A stretch of 47,477 nucleotides of DNA from an uncultured Prevotella sp. (GCA_944320305.1 CALUGW010000003.1:109372-156848), one strand, 5' to 3'; shown: positions 35,802 to 44,589, counted from the stretch's first letter. The notes: generated by a model from the sequence alone, not told the origin. Made by a program: numbers and translations.

Positions 35802-35924
35802 TGCTCCAAAAGTACTTCCACATACTTACATACAAGACAGCACAGCCCACGCTATTGCGCAGGCGTTTCGTGCCTATTGTCTTGTATGTGTTGCTCTGTT
35901 TGAATGTGGAAGTTTCTTGGAGCA
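35802..35924 (-). repeat. Imperfect inverted repeat in the leader of the BIG2 lipoprotein gene
   Basis: TGCTCCAA plus ACTTCCACAT at 35802-35823 reappears in inverse orientation as ATGTGGAAGT plus TTGGAGCA up to 35924. Inside these arms ACATACAAGACA (35828-35839) and its near-inverse TCTTGTATGTG (35880-35890) pair as well. The arms are offset by an insertion of about 10 bases on the right side. If the promoter at 35988 is used, the whole repeat lies in the untranslated leader and could fold into one long structure. Confidence 0.65.
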
Positions 35925-35987
35925 ATGACAATAGCAAAACGCTACTTTAACCCAAATGTCGTGACACCGCACAAGGCAATGCCAATG

Positions 35988-35995
35988 CAAAGATA
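35988..35995 (-). promoter_or_regulatory. -7 box, probable promoter of the BIG2 lipoprotein gene
   Basis: Minus strand TATCTTTG followed by C. It is the only consensus-like box between the lipoprotein ATG (35714) and the array. Use of it would give a leader of about 265 bases. Confidence 0.55.
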
Positions 35996-36227
35996 CGAAA
36001 AAACTTGAGAAATACGCGAGCGAACAACTATTTCTTACTTTTATCACAAACAGCCTCCACATATAAAGTGTTAAAAAACCGGCGCGACACCCCTCTAAGA
36101 ATCAGCTCATTTTGAAACGAAACCGCTGCGCCCGCAAATACGCGAAGCACGGGTGTGCAGCCGTAACCCACTGGATTTGTTACACTTATTGGCCAGACAA
36201 GACCAACTGTGCAATAAGAAAAGCCTC

Positions 36228-36359
36228 CGAAACGGCCTTTTCCGCCCCTGAAACAGCACTTTTTGCCCTGCGGAAAGGGTATTTCCGGCTCCTGATATGG
36301 CCTATATCGCATTGCGATATGGGTCATTTCGCATTGCGATATGGGCCGTTTTGCAAAAC
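36228..36359 (+). repeat. 22-base periodic intergenic element, copy 3 (6 units)
   Basis: Six adjacent 22-base units on the plus strand. Units four to six (from 36294, 36316 and 36338) all begin GATATGG and carry a GCATTGC or GCAAAAC end. Units one to three begin CGAAACGGCC, GAAACAGCAC and GGAAAGGGTA, and match in order the first three units of copy 1. It lies between the BIG2 promoter and the helicase promoter, about 160 bases before the latter. Confidence 0.8.
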
Positions 36360-36516
36360 GGCGGAGCCGCAGGGGCTGACAGAGGCGCGTTTCCAGGCTC
36401 TCCAATCTCTATTTCAGCGGCTCGGGTCGTGTTAAATTCCGCACGGCTAAATGTTAAAAATCCACAATCAGCAAGAGCCGCCGCTACCGCCGCTACCGAC
36501 ATTTGCCGGCTGCGGG

Positions 36517-36548
36517 TTTGGCGCTCTTGCCGATTTGTTGTATCTTTG
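36517..36548 (+). promoter_or_regulatory. Promoter of the PIF1-like helicase gene
   Basis: TTTG at 36517-36520 and TATCTTTG at 36541-36548, 20-base spacer. Predicted transcription start near 36555 supports the ATG at 36607. Confidence 0.75.
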
Positions 36549-36606
36549 CATGACAGCGCCGCCGGCGGCAACGGCCCAGGCGGCGGCAGAAAGACAAAAG
36601 CAAGAC

Positions 36607-38817
36607 ATGACAACAGACACCAATCCCGAACTGCAGCTGGCCTGGGAGTTCATCGAGAAGACCGGCGCCAACGTCTTCCTCACGGGCAAGGCCGGCACCG
36701 GCAAGACCACATTCCTGCGCGAGCTGCGCGACCGCTCGCCCAAGCGCATGGTGGTGCTCGCCCCCACGGGCATAGCCGCCATCAACGCCGGCGGCTCCAC
36801 GATACACTCTTTCTTCCAGCTGCCGCTGTCGCCTTACGTGCCGGGCGCGTCGTTCGGCGGGCGCGAGCAGCGCCGCTACCAGTTCGGCAAGGTGAAGCGC
36901 AACATCATACGCACGCTCGACCTGCTCGTGATCGACGAGATAAGCATGGTGCGGGCCGACCTGCTCGACGCCGTTGACTCGGTGATGCGCCGCTACCGCC
37001 GCCACGACAGGCCCTTCGGCGGGGCGCAGCTGCTGCTCATCGGCGACCTGCAGCAGCTCGCCCCGGTGGTGAAGGACGACGAGTGGGAGCTGATGAGGCA
37101 GTACTACGACACGCCCTACTTCTTCTCGAGCAAGGCTCTCAACGAGGCCCGCTACCACACCATAGAGCTGCAGAAGGTCTACCGCCAGCAGGACAGCCGC
37201 TTCCTGTCGCTGCTCAACAAGATACGCGACAACACCGCCGACAGCCAGACGCTCAGCGAGCTTAACCGCCGCTACGTGCCCGGCTTCGCCCCGCCCGCCG
37301 ACAGCGACTACATCCGCTTAGTGACGCACAACTGGCAGGCGCAGGCAGTCAACGACCGCGAGCTGGCCGCCCTGCCGGGCGCGGCGGTGACTTACAGGGC
37401 CGAGACGGAGGGCGACTTTCCCGAGCACAGCTATCCGGCCGACGCCGAGCTGACGCTGAAGGAGGGCGCGCAGGTGATGTTCATCAAGAACGCCGCTGAC
37501 AAGAGCTACTACAACGGCATGATAGGCAGCGTTGTAAGCGCCACGAAAAGCCAGCTGCGCGTCAGGAGCAAGGCCACTGGCGAGGTCATCGAGCTTGAGC
37601 CTGCCGAATGGGCCAACTCGCGCTACACCATCGACGAGGGCACCAAGGAGATTACGGAGACCGTCGAGGGCGTGTTCCGCCAGTATCCGCTGCGGCTGGC
37701 CTGGGCCATAACCATACACAAGAGCCAGGGCCTGACGTTCGAGCACGCCATCATCGACGCCTCGCACTCCTTCGCCCACGGCCAGACCTACGTGGCCCTG
37801 AGCCGCTGCAAGTCGCTCGAGGGGCTGGTGCTCAGCGCCCCGCTGGGTCCCGAGGCCGTCATCAGCGACGCCACCGTAAGCTCGTTCATAAGCCGCGCCG
37901 AAGCCTCGCGGCCCGACGCCGCCACCCTGAGCGCGCTGCAGCGCGAGTATGTGGCGCAGACGCTCGACGAGCTGTTCGGCCTCAGGATGCTGCGCCAGGC
38001 GGCCGAGATGCTCACGCGCACGCTCTCGGAGCACTTCTTCAGCAAGTGCCACGCGCTGCTCACCGAATACACCGCAGCCCTGCGCGACCTCGACGCGGCG
38101 GCCTCGGTGGCCGACAGGTTCGGAGCGCAGTACCGCTCCATCCTGGCCTCCGGCGCCGACACCGGCAGCCCCCTGCTGCAGGAGCGGGTGCACAAGGCGG
38201 CGGCCTACTTCGCCGATGTGCTGAAGCCCGTGGTCGCGCTCTTCGCCAAGACGCGCGTGGAGACAGGCAACAAGACCGTCAGAAAGCAGTTTGACGACCG
38301 GCGGGCACAGCTCGGCGAGGAGCTGGGGCTGAAGTCGAGGCTGCTGGACTACGAGGCGCGGCCCGACACTGCGTTCGCCACGGGCGACTATCTGCGCCGC
38401 AAGGCCATGATTCTGCTCGGACAGGACGACACGCCGCAGCCCGCCGCCGCGCGGAGCCGCAAGCCCAGGGCGGCCAAGGCGCCAAAGGAGCCGCGCGTGC
38501 CCACGCGGCAGACGAGCCACGAGATGTTCACCGGCGGCATGACCATCGGCCAGATAGCCGCCGCGCGCCATCTGGCCGAGAGCACCGTGTTCGGCCACCT
38601 GGCGCAGTATGTGCTTGAGGACAGGCTGCCGCTGGACCAGCTCGTGCCGCAGGAGCACACCGACCGCATACGCAACCACGCGCTGCAGCACCCCGACCGC
38701 GCGCGCGCCTCGGAAATCAGAGATGCCGTGGGCGACGACATCTCCTACAGCGAGATTGCGCTCGTGAAGCGCGTCTACGGCATCGAGGAGCCCAAGAACG
38801 ACGACCTGCCCTACTGA
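36607..38817 (+). CDS. PIF1-like helicase with C-terminal helix-turn-helix domain
   Basis: A 736-residue SF1B-type DNA helicase. The start at 36607 (MTTDTNPELQLAWEFIEKTG) follows the promoter; an upstream in-frame ATG at 36550 falls on the predicted transcription start. Walker A is GKAGTGKTT near residue 28. LAPTGIAAINAGGSTIHSFF (motif Ia), VIDEISMVRADLLD (Walker B), GDLQQLAPVV (motif III) and AITIHKSQGLTFEHAIID with YVALSRCKSLEGL (motifs V-VI) follow. The C-terminal region has a family-typical HTH: GGMTIGQIAAARHLAESTVF and a predicted linker rich in Ala, Lys and Arg. PIF1-type helicases unwind 5'-3' and act on G-quadruplexes or stalled forks; that role is assumed here. Esterase gene follows after 40 bases. 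Confidence 0.9.
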   Translation: MTTDTNPELQLAWEFIEKTGANVFLTGKAGTGKTTFLRELRDRSPKRMVVLAPTGIAAINAGGSTIHSFFQLPLSPYVPGASFGGREQRRYQFGKVKRNIIRTLDLLVIDEISMVRADLLDAVDSVMRRYRRHDRPFGGAQLLLIGDLQQLAPVVKDDEWELMRQYYDTPYFFSSKALNEARYHTIELQKVYRQQDSRFLSLLNKIRDNTADSQTLSELNRRYVPGFAPPADSDYIRLVTHNWQAQAVNDRELAALPGAAVTYRAETEGDFPEHSYPADAELTLKEGAQVMFIKNAADKSYYNGMIGSVVSATKSQLRVRSKATGEVIELEPAEWANSRYTIDEGTKEITETVEGVFRQYPLRLAWAITIHKSQGLTFEHAIIDASHSFAHGQTYVALSRCKSLEGLVLSAPLGPEAVISDATVSSFISRAEASRPDAATLSALQREYVAQTLDELFGLRMLRQAAEMLTRTLSEHFFSKCHALLTEYTAALRDLDAAASVADRFGAQYRSILASGADTGSPLLQERVHKAAAYFADVLKPVVALFAKTRVETGNKTVRKQFDDRRAQLGEELGLKSRLLDYEARPDTAFATGDYLRRKAMILLGQDDTPQPAAARSRKPRAAKAPKEPRVPTRQTSHEMFTGGMTIGQIAAARHLAESTVFGHLAQYVLEDRLPLDQLVPQEHTDRIRNHALQHPDRARASEIRDAVGDDISYSEIALVKRVYGIEEPKNDDLPY

Positions 38818-38857
38818 CGGCGGGCGCAGACCTAAAGACCAAGAGGAGGAACAGACA

Positions 38858-39688
38858 ATGAAAAGAACAGCCGCATTGTTTATAACACTGCTGATAGCCG
38901 TGGCCGCCATGGCCCAGCGCGGACAGCTCGCGGCCATGAAAAACGTGGTTGACGGGGGCTACAACTTCTGGCTCTACGCCCCTAAGGAATACGTGACCGA
39001 GGGCCACCGCGTGCCGGTGATAATCTTTCTGCACGGAGCGAGCCTGTGCGGGCGCAACATGCAGCGCGTGCGCCGCTACGGCCTGCTGCACGCCATCCAG
39101 CAGGGGCGCTACTACCCCTGCATGGTCATCGCGCCGCAGAATCCCGGCGGAGCGTGGCGCCCCGACAAGATCGCGCGCGTGCTCGACTGGGTGGAGGCAC
39201 GCCACGACGTTGACACCACGCGCGTCTACGTCATCGGCATGAGCCTCGGCGGCTACGGCACGCTCGACTTCGCCGGCACATACCCCGACCGCGTGGCGGC
39301 GGCAATGGCCCTCTGCGGCGGCAGCACGCTCAAAGACTTCAGCGGACTGGGCCGCATACCGCTGTGGATTCTGCACGGAACGGCCGACAGGGCCGTGCCC
39401 CTGAGCCAGTCGAAAACGGTGGTCGAGGCCATCGAGGACTCCGGCAACGACCGCCTGCTGCGCCACGACTGGCTGCGGGGGGCCGACCACGGCGACCTGG
39501 CCCGCATCCTCTACCTCAAGCAGACCTACGACTGGCTCTTCTTCCACACCACGCAGGACAACCCGCGCGAGGTTGACCGCGACGTCACCATCAGCCTCGA
39601 CGACCTGAAGAACGCCTACAAGAACCTTGACAAAGAGGCCACACGCTTCGACATAGTGAAGGAAATAAAACCGCGCCGCCAACCCTAA
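38858..39688 (+). CDS. Secreted alpha/beta hydrolase (esterase/phospholipase-like)
   Basis: A 276-residue exported enzyme. MKRTAALFITLLIAVAAMA is a signal peptide. VPVIIFLHGASLCGRNMQ gives the oxyanion part and VIGMSLGGYGTLDFA the nucleophile elbow with S129. WILHGTADRAVPLSQSK supplies the acid and DHGDLARILY a candidate catalytic histidine. This fits the esterase PHB/dienelactone/CE1-like group of secreted esterases. Substrate is unknown; an acyl-sugar or polymer ester is plausible since pectin and glucan genes lie in the window. An unusually good Shine-Dalgarno site, AGGAGG at 38844-38849, stands eight bases before the ATG, rare for the phylum. It lies 40 bases after the helicase gene. Confidence 0.8.
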   Translation: MKRTAALFITLLIAVAAMAQRGQLAAMKNVVDGGYNFWLYAPKEYVTEGHRVPVIIFLHGASLCGRNMQRVRRYGLLHAIQQGRYYPCMVIAPQNPGGAWRPDKIARVLDWVEARHDVDTTRVYVIGMSLGGYGTLDFAGTYPDRVAAAMALCGGSTLKDFSGLGRIPLWILHGTADRAVPLSQSKTVVEAIEDSGNDRLLRHDWLRGADHGDLARILYLKQTYDWLFFHTTQDNPREVDRDVTISLDDLKNAYKNLDKEATRFDIVKEIKPRRQP

Positions 39689-39752
39689 GCCGCCGCGGCG
39701 CGGCCTATACGGCAAAACCGTAAAATGGATACATTTTAACGGAATCGGGGCA

Positions 39753-39783
39753 TTGCGGCGGCCGAAGTTTATTCGTAACTTTG
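39753..39783 (+). promoter_or_regulatory. Promoter of the TIGR04076-acetyltransferase-amylase unit
   Basis: TTG at 39753-39755 and TAACTTTG at 39776-39783, 20-base spacer, 30 bases before the ATG at 39814. Confidence 0.75.
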
Positions 39784-39813
39784 CAAAACGCAAACTAAAA
39801 GACAACAGTAAAG

Positions 39814-40149
39814 ATGAAAAAGGTAAAAATCACTGTGCTTAAACGCGAGATAAAGAAAGACCTTGCGAGGGAATACGGCTGCGAGGGCCTCGGCCCCTGC
39901 GCCCGGCTGAAGGACGGCCAGGTGTTCTACGCCGGTGTGGACTGCCCTCCCGGCCTGTGCAACACGGCCTGGAAGTGTATGCACCAGTACATCTTCGCCC
40001 TGCAGAACGGCGTGGAGAGCTTCTTCTTCGACAACTGGTGCCGCCATCCGCACACGGCCATCGCCTGCTGCAACGACGGCTTCCGCCCCGTCTACTTCAA
40101 GCTCGAAGCCACCGACGAGGACATTCCAAACCCGGAGAAAAAAGACTGA
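39814..40149 (+). CDS. TIGR04076 family cysteine-rich protein
   Basis: A 111-residue small protein with seven cysteines. It begins MKKVKITVLKREIKKDLAREY and contains YGCEGLGPCARLKDGQVFY, CPPGLCNTAWKCMHQYIFAL, NWCRHPHTAIACCNDGFRPV, a cysteine pattern I associate with the TIGR04076 family. Function is unknown; metal or flavin binding is a guess based on the conserved cysteines. There is no signal peptide. It has its own promoter and is followed after 15 bases by the acetyltransferase, so the two and the amylase form a likely operon. Frequently found beside redox or sugar genes in related genomes, as far as I recall. Confidence 0.8.
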   Translation: MKKVKITVLKREIKKDLAREYGCEGLGPCARLKDGQVFYAGVDCPPGLCNTAWKCMHQYIFALQNGVESFFFDNWCRHPHTAIACCNDGFRPVYFKLEATDEDIPNPEKKD

Positions 40150-40164
40150 ACGGCTGCAGAAAAG

Positions 40165-40746
40165 ATGATGACCGTAGAGAAATTCCAGCAGATGATTGCC
40201 CAGGGCGAGCCGCTCGAGGGCACGGAGATGATAACGTTCATGCGCGAGCAGAGCGCACAGACGCGCCGCACGCTCATGGAGCTGAACACAAAATACCACA
40301 CAGACGAGGAGATTGTGGCCCTGTTCAGCGAGATAACAGCATCCGAGGTTGACCCGGGCTTCCGCATGTTTCCGCCTTTCTACACCGACTTCGGCAAGAA
40401 CATACACCTCGGCAGGAACGTGTTCATCAACTCCGGCTGCCAGTTTCAGGACCAGGGAGGCGTCTTCATCGGCGACGGCTGCCTCATCGGGCCGGGCACA
40501 ATGATCGCCACGCTGAACCACAAGCTCGCCCCCGGGCAGCGGCAGAACATGACGCACGCGCCGGTGGTGCTGGGCCGCGGGGTGTGGACGGGAGCCCACG
40601 TCACCATACTGCCGGGCGTGACCATAGGCGACAACGCCGTCATCGCGGCCGGAGCCGTGGTGACGAAAGATGTGCCCGCCGACACAATCGTGGCCGGAGT
40701 GCCTGCCCGGGTGATAAAGAGCATCCGCGCCGCCGGGCAGCAATAA
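40165..40746 (+). CDS. Maltose/galactoside O-acetyltransferase-like hexapeptide enzyme
   Basis: A 193-residue left-handed beta-helix acyltransferase of the LacA/Maa group, which transfers acetyl from acetyl-CoA to sugars. The N-terminal helical part has [20 protein letters not shown] and [20 protein letters not shown]. Hexapeptide repeats follow ([20 protein letters not shown] and [13 protein letters not shown], where the histidine is the catalytic base), then [20 protein letters not shown] and [20 protein letters not shown]. It starts 15 bases after the TIGR04076 gene. Its TAA is in the same reading frame as the amylase gene that begins 18 bases later. Sugar specificity is unknown; the amylase suggests maltose or glucose. 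Confidence 0.9.
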   Translation: MMTVEKFQQMIAQGEPLEGTEMITFMREQSAQTRRTLMELNTKYHTDEEIVALFSEITASEVDPGFRMFPPFYTDFGKNIHLGRNVFINSGCQFQDQGGVFIGDGCLIGPGTMIATLNHKLAPGQRQNMTHAPVVLGRGVWTGAHVTILPGVTIGDNAVIAAGAVVTKDVPADTIVAGVPARVIKSIRAAGQQ

Positions 40747-40764
40747 CCACACAAACCTACAGCA

Positions 40765-42594
40765 TTGCAAGACAACAGCATTCGCATCGATCCGCCGTTC
40801 TGGTTCTGCGGCATGATGAACGCCACGCTCCAGCTCATGGCCAACGCCCCCGGCATAAGCCGGGCCGGCGTGGCCACAGACACACCCGGAGTGCGCATAA
40901 CCGGCATCGTCAGGCCGGGCAGCCCCAATTACCTCATCGTTTATCTCGACATCTCGGCCGCCACGCCCGGCCGCGTCAGCCTGCGCATAACGCTCGACGG
41001 AACGGAAAGGACGGCGGAATACGAGCTGCGGCCGCGCCGTGCCGACTTGGGCAGCCTCGGGCGGCTCTCGTGCGCCGACGTGGTCTACCTGCTCCTGCCC
41101 GACCGCTTCGCCCAAGGCAGGACGGGCAACGGCAGCGTCGGCGGCATGATGCCGTACAGAACAGACCGCAGCGAGCCGTCGCTGCGCCACGGCGGCGACA
41201 TCGAGGGCATACGGCGCCACCTGGAATATTTCACAGAACTGGGCGTCACGGCCCTGTGGCTGACGCCCGTGCTCGAGAACAACAGCCCCGACAGCGGCCG
41301 GGCATCGTCATACCACGGCTACGCCATCACCGACTTCTACCGCACAGACCCGCGCCTGGGCACCGACGACGACTACCGCCGCCTTGTGGCCGAGGCTCAC
41401 CAGAGGGGGCTGAAGGTGGTCATGGACATGGTGTTCAACCACTGCGGCATCTGGCACCCGTGGCTCCGCGACCTTCCATCGGCCGACTGGATTAACCGCC
41501 CCGAACGGCCAGCAGCGGCAACCGGCGGCAGGCAGGGCGCGAAATACCTGCAGACCAACTACCGGCTGACGCCAACCGTTGACCCCTATGCCGCCGACGC
41601 TGACCTGAGGGAGACCACCGAAGGGTGGTTCGTGCCGTCGATGCCCGACCTCAACCAGCACAACCCGCACCTCATGACTTATCTCAGCCAGTGCAGCAAG
41701 TGGTGGATAGAGACATCAGGAGCCGACGCCATACGCATGGACACATACCCCTACGCCTTTGCCGACGCCATGGCCGGATGGGCAAAAGAGATGAGCGAGG
41801 AGTACCCCTGGCTGAACATCATCGGCGAGACATGGGTCACGGAGCCTGCATTCACCGCCTCGTGGCAGCGCGGCTCGGCCATCTCGCGGCGCGACACCGG
41901 CCTGCAGACCGTCATGGATTTTGCGCTCTTCGACCGGCTGAACGCCGCCAAGGACGAAGAGACTGACGACTTTCAGTCCGGACTGAACCGCGTCTACAAC
42001 ACGTTTGCCTATGATTTCCTTTACACATCGCCCGAAAACGTGCTGGCGTTCATCGACAACCACGACACAGAACGCTTTCTCGGCAACGGCTGCGACATAT
42101 CCGCGCTGCGCCAGGCGCTGGCAGTGATACTCGTGGCAAGGCGCATACCGCAGATTTACTACGGCACGGAAATACTCATGAACGGCACAAAAGAGCTGTC
42201 AGACGGCAACGTGAGGCGCGACTTTCCGGGCGGATTCCCCGGCGACGGGCCGGGCGCGTTCACCCCGGCGGGCCGCACCCGCGCCCAGCGGGCCATGTTC
42301 GGCTGGCTCAGCCGCCTGCTCAAGTGGCGCCGAGACAGCAAGGCCGTGACTCGCGGCAGCATGAAGCACTTCATCCCCCACGGCGGAGTGTATGTCATCC
42401 ACCGCCGCTCGGGCGGCTGCAACGCCCTGCTCGTGCTCAACGGAACAAGCCGCCCGGCCACATTCCGCGCCCGCCGCTACGCCGAATGCGTGCCGCCCGG
42501 CACAGTGGCCCGCGAGGTTACGTCGGGCCGCCTTTACTATATCAGCCGCGACCTCCGCCTGCACCCTCGCCAGACTCTGGTGCTGGAGTACTGA
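40765..42594 (+). CDS. GH13 alpha-amylase/neopullulanase-like, unusual start
   Basis: A 609-residue alpha-glucan hydrolase. The N-terminal part (IRIDPPFWFCGMMNATLQLM) matches the beta-sandwich N-domain of cyclomaltodextrinase/SusA-type neopullulanases. The GH13 barrel is intact: VVMDMVFNHCG, DAIRMDTYPYAF (nucleophile Asp), IIGETWV (acid Glu) and FIDNHDTERF (stabilising Asp). No ATG precedes the N-domain; the first possible start is a TTG at 40765, six codons after the in-frame TAA of the acetyltransferase. The first ATG (40813) would remove the conserved N-domain opening. No signal peptide is encoded, whereas SusA-like enzymes usually have one. So it is either a cytoplasmic enzyme with a TTG start or one that lost its signal. 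Substrate is probably maltodextrin or pullulan. Confidence 0.88.
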   Translation: MQDNSIRIDPPFWFCGMMNATLQLMANAPGISRAGVATDTPGVRITGIVRPGSPNYLIVYLDISAATPGRVSLRITLDGTERTAEYELRPRRADLGSLGRLSCADVVYLLLPDRFAQGRTGNGSVGGMMPYRTDRSEPSLRHGGDIEGIRRHLEYFTELGVTALWLTPVLENNSPDSGRASSYHGYAITDFYRTDPRLGTDDDYRRLVAEAHQRGLKVVMDMVFNHCGIWHPWLRDLPSADWINRPERPAAATGGRQGAKYLQTNYRLTPTVDPYAADADLRETTEGWFVPSMPDLNQHNPHLMTYLSQCSKWWIETSGADAIRMDTYPYAFADAMAGWAKEMSEEYPWLNIIGETWVTEPAFTASWQRGSAISRRDTGLQTVMDFALFDRLNAAKDEETDDFQSGLNRVYNTFAYDFLYTSPENVLAFIDNHDTERFLGNGCDISALRQALAVILVARRIPQIYYGTEILMNGTKELSDGNVRRDFPGGFPGDGPGAFTPAGRTRAQRAMFGWLSRLLKWRRDSKAVTRGSMKHFIPHGGVYVIHRRSGGCNALLVLNGTSRPATFRARRYAECVPPGTVAREVTSGRLYYISRDLRLHPRQTLVLEY

Positions 42595-42904
42595 GAGACG
42601 CGCCAGCACATGCCGGTAAAACCTTAATTTTGCAAAGAAGAATCCTTTGCATTCACAAGTTTTCCGTAAATCTGTATAAGGAATACACCTGCTTGAAATC
42701 AAAAGAGTTAGAAGAATTACCTCGTTTTCTGGTAATGAGTTGGCAACCGTTCCAATTGCCGTGACCTGCACCGCTTTGCTTGTTCGGGTAACTCGTGCTG
42801 ATGCAAAAATACAAAAACATGGCATATCAGAATAACATTCTTGGCACAAAATTCGTTTTTGTCGAGACAATATCGTTTCTTTGTATGACAAAATCCATTC
42901 GTCT
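42595..42904. other. Transition into AT-rich island, no gene seen
   Basis: From about 42620 base composition drops sharply compared with the amylase gene. I see no credible gene. A TAATTTTG box followed by C at about 42626 and a TTTCTTTG at 42876-42883 resemble -7 elements; the second would serve the island gene at 42905 with a poor -33. No integrase remnant or duplicated tRNA end was found. Confidence 0.5.
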
Positions 42905-43414
42905 ATGGAACAAGAGGTTATAGAGGTTTATGCTTTCGATCCTGAAGATTATTGTGACTGGCGTAGGAAGTCCGATGGCATGACTTTTCGTGATGTGGTG
43001 AAAGAATTTGAACGGGATTTCCATCAGCGGCATAGTTGCGAATACGCTTTGAACCTGTATGCCAATTCTGCCACTATGCACTTGCTCGAAAAGTCGTGTG
43101 ATGCAGCATCTTTTTTGAGTTATGGTATGGACTTGACTCAAGGGAATGCTTTCGATGCAGAACAAGACCCTTCCATCAACCATGCCATCGAGGCCCATAG
43201 CCGACACGTCTTTGTCTACGGCATCGATTCTGCCTATATGGAAATATCGGACGGACGCATTGTCATTGATGAAGAAAAAGGCATTTACCCGTTGACTTTA
43301 TTAATAGACAGTTCGATGCACGACGGAATGCTACGACTTGCCACGCCGACATCAGATGATGACGGCGAAGCAGAACTTGTAGTGATTGATTCACCTCAAT
43401 TTGAATATGTATGA
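42905..43414 (+). CDS. Acidic hypothetical protein, first gene of nuclease cassette
   Basis: An unrecognised 169-residue protein. I start it at the ATG giving MEQEVIEVYAFDPEDYCDWR; an in-frame TTG eight codons earlier is possible. It is strongly acidic (stretches such as TSDDDGEAEL and GIDSAYMEISDGRIVIDEEK). It has a mixed alpha/beta look and no signal peptide, membrane helix or nuclease motif that I can identify. It is AT-rich and stands 74 bases before the PD-(D/E)XK-like gene on the same strand. It could be a regulator, inhibitor or substrate adaptor of the nucleases, which is inference from position and charge only. Confidence 0.65.
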   Translation: MEQEVIEVYAFDPEDYCDWRRKSDGMTFRDVVKEFERDFHQRHSCEYALNLYANSATMHLLEKSCDAASFLSYGMDLTQGNAFDAEQDPSINHAIEAHSRHVFVYGIDSAYMEISDGRIVIDEEKGIYPLTLLIDSSMHDGMLRLATPTSDDDGEAELVVIDSPQFEYV

Positions 43415-43488
43415 TGGAGCAGCAGAAGGAACGAAAGTGGCATTTGGTGCGTAATAATAACTGAGAATGGATTTGTAGCGAGCAAGCA

Positions 43489-44589
43489 ATGTATCTGGAT
43501 GATTTCTCGGCTATGATATACAGCTTGCGGGCTAAAAAATATGGATTGCCTCTATCGCCTCAGACTGATTATGCAGGTGAAAAGTGGTACTACAAATATG
43601 AAATTGAAGCCGTAAAGGCTGCGATGAAGGCTGACCAACAAGAGGCAAAGCCGCAACATAGATTGAAAATAGCTCCGGTAAAACAGAAATTCAGCGAAAA
43701 AGAAATAAATGATACAATTATGAACATATTCAATCCTAACACAAACGGCAGTTTTGATGCCTTGAACGAAGAATGCCGCTTATGGCGCGAATTGGAGAAT
43801 AACCCTCCCCAATGGTGGAAAAACATATTGGAAGACAAAGGACTTTATGTGGAAATCCGTAAGGATAACTACGCCAACATCTATTATCATGGCGGCAATG
43901 TTGCTTTGGTGCGTTGGACGGGTGGCAAAATTACGGCAGAGACGCATCGGAAATATTTGGAAAAATCCGATGAAACAGACTTGTATCAAGATTGCACAGC
44001 TATGCTCCAAAGCAAAGAAGGTTTAGAGTTCATAAAGGAAAGAATCCGCGAAGTATATCATAAGCTTCCTCAAAGAAAAGAGGCAGACGAACAAAACAAG
44101 GTGTATTTATCCAACGAGAAATGGGTGCAAGGAGAGTTAAAATTGCGCTTCCCCAAACGTTACGTTGATTCAGAATTCGCCTATCGGATAAGTGATACTG
44201 AACTCATCCGCTTTGACTTGGTTGAACTAAGAGGGAAAGAACTGGTGTTTATTGAGTTGAAACTGATAACCGATTCCCGCTTGAGGAGCAAGAACAAGGA
44301 GCCTGAAATCATTGAACAGATGGCAAAATACAGTGATTTCATCTGTGAGCATGCGGAAATGCTAAAGGCTTATTACACCAAGTTATTGCAGATTAAGAAA
44401 CGGATAGGCCTATGGGATGGAGAGAGCGAAATAGAACACATCGATTTAAAGCCTATATTATTGATAGTGAATACTTACAAAGGCGAGCTTTCCAAAGGAA
44501 GGGAAGAACGCAAAAAAGCCATGGGAGAGTTGAAAGAAAAAACATCGTTTGAAACCGTCATCGTAGATTATCCGGACTTATGCAGATAA
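43489..44589 (+). CDS. Hypothetical protein with PD-(D/E)XK nuclease-like motif
   Basis: A 366-residue protein not belonging to a family I can name. The C-terminal half has ELIRFDLVELRGKELVFIEL followed by KL, i.e. D243, then I255-E256-L257-K258, the spacing D-x(12)-E-x-K of PD-(D/E)XK nucleases. Hydrophobic beta strands flank the motif and a helix (PEIIEQMAKYSDFICEHAEM) follows, as in that fold. The N-terminal half has NNPPQWWKNILEDKGLYVEI and LVRWTGGKI, and may be a separate recognition domain. There is no signal peptide. Its last codons overlap the next gene by 10 bases, so translation is probably coupled. AT-rich, probably transferred. Role in defence or DNA/RNA processing is inferred. 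Confidence 0.7.
   Translation: MYLDDFSAMIYSLRAKKYGLPLSPQTDYAGEKWYYKYEIEAVKAAMKADQQEAKPQHRLKIAPVKQKFSEKEINDTIMNIFNPNTNGSFDALNEECRLWRELENNPPQWWKNILEDKGLYVEIRKDNYANIYYHGGNVALVRWTGGKITAETHRKYLEKSDETDLYQDCTAMLQSKEGLEFIKERIREVYHKLPQRKEADEQNKVYLSNEKWVQGELKLRFPKRYVDSEFAYRISDTELIRFDLVELRGKELVFIELKLITDSRLRSKNKEPEIIEQMAKYSDFICEHAEMLKAYYTKLLQIKKRIGLWDGESEIEHIDLKPILLIVNTYKGELSKGREERKKAMGELKEKTSFETVIVDYPDLCR

Larger units (their letters stand above)
35715..36227. other. Leader of the BIG2 gene and upstream gap
   Basis: No credible gene. It holds the imperfect inverted repeat at 35802-35924, the leftward promoter box at 35988-35995, and about 230 bases of ordinary sequence before the 22-base array. Open frames here are short and lack family features. 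Confidence 0.6.

Noticed and set aside
43414-43464. A 16-codon frame (MEQQKERKWHLVRNNN) starting at the stop of the acidic island gene
   Set aside because: Too short, no ribosome-binding site and no similarity; more likely part of the untranslated gap before the PD-(D/E)XK-like gene.
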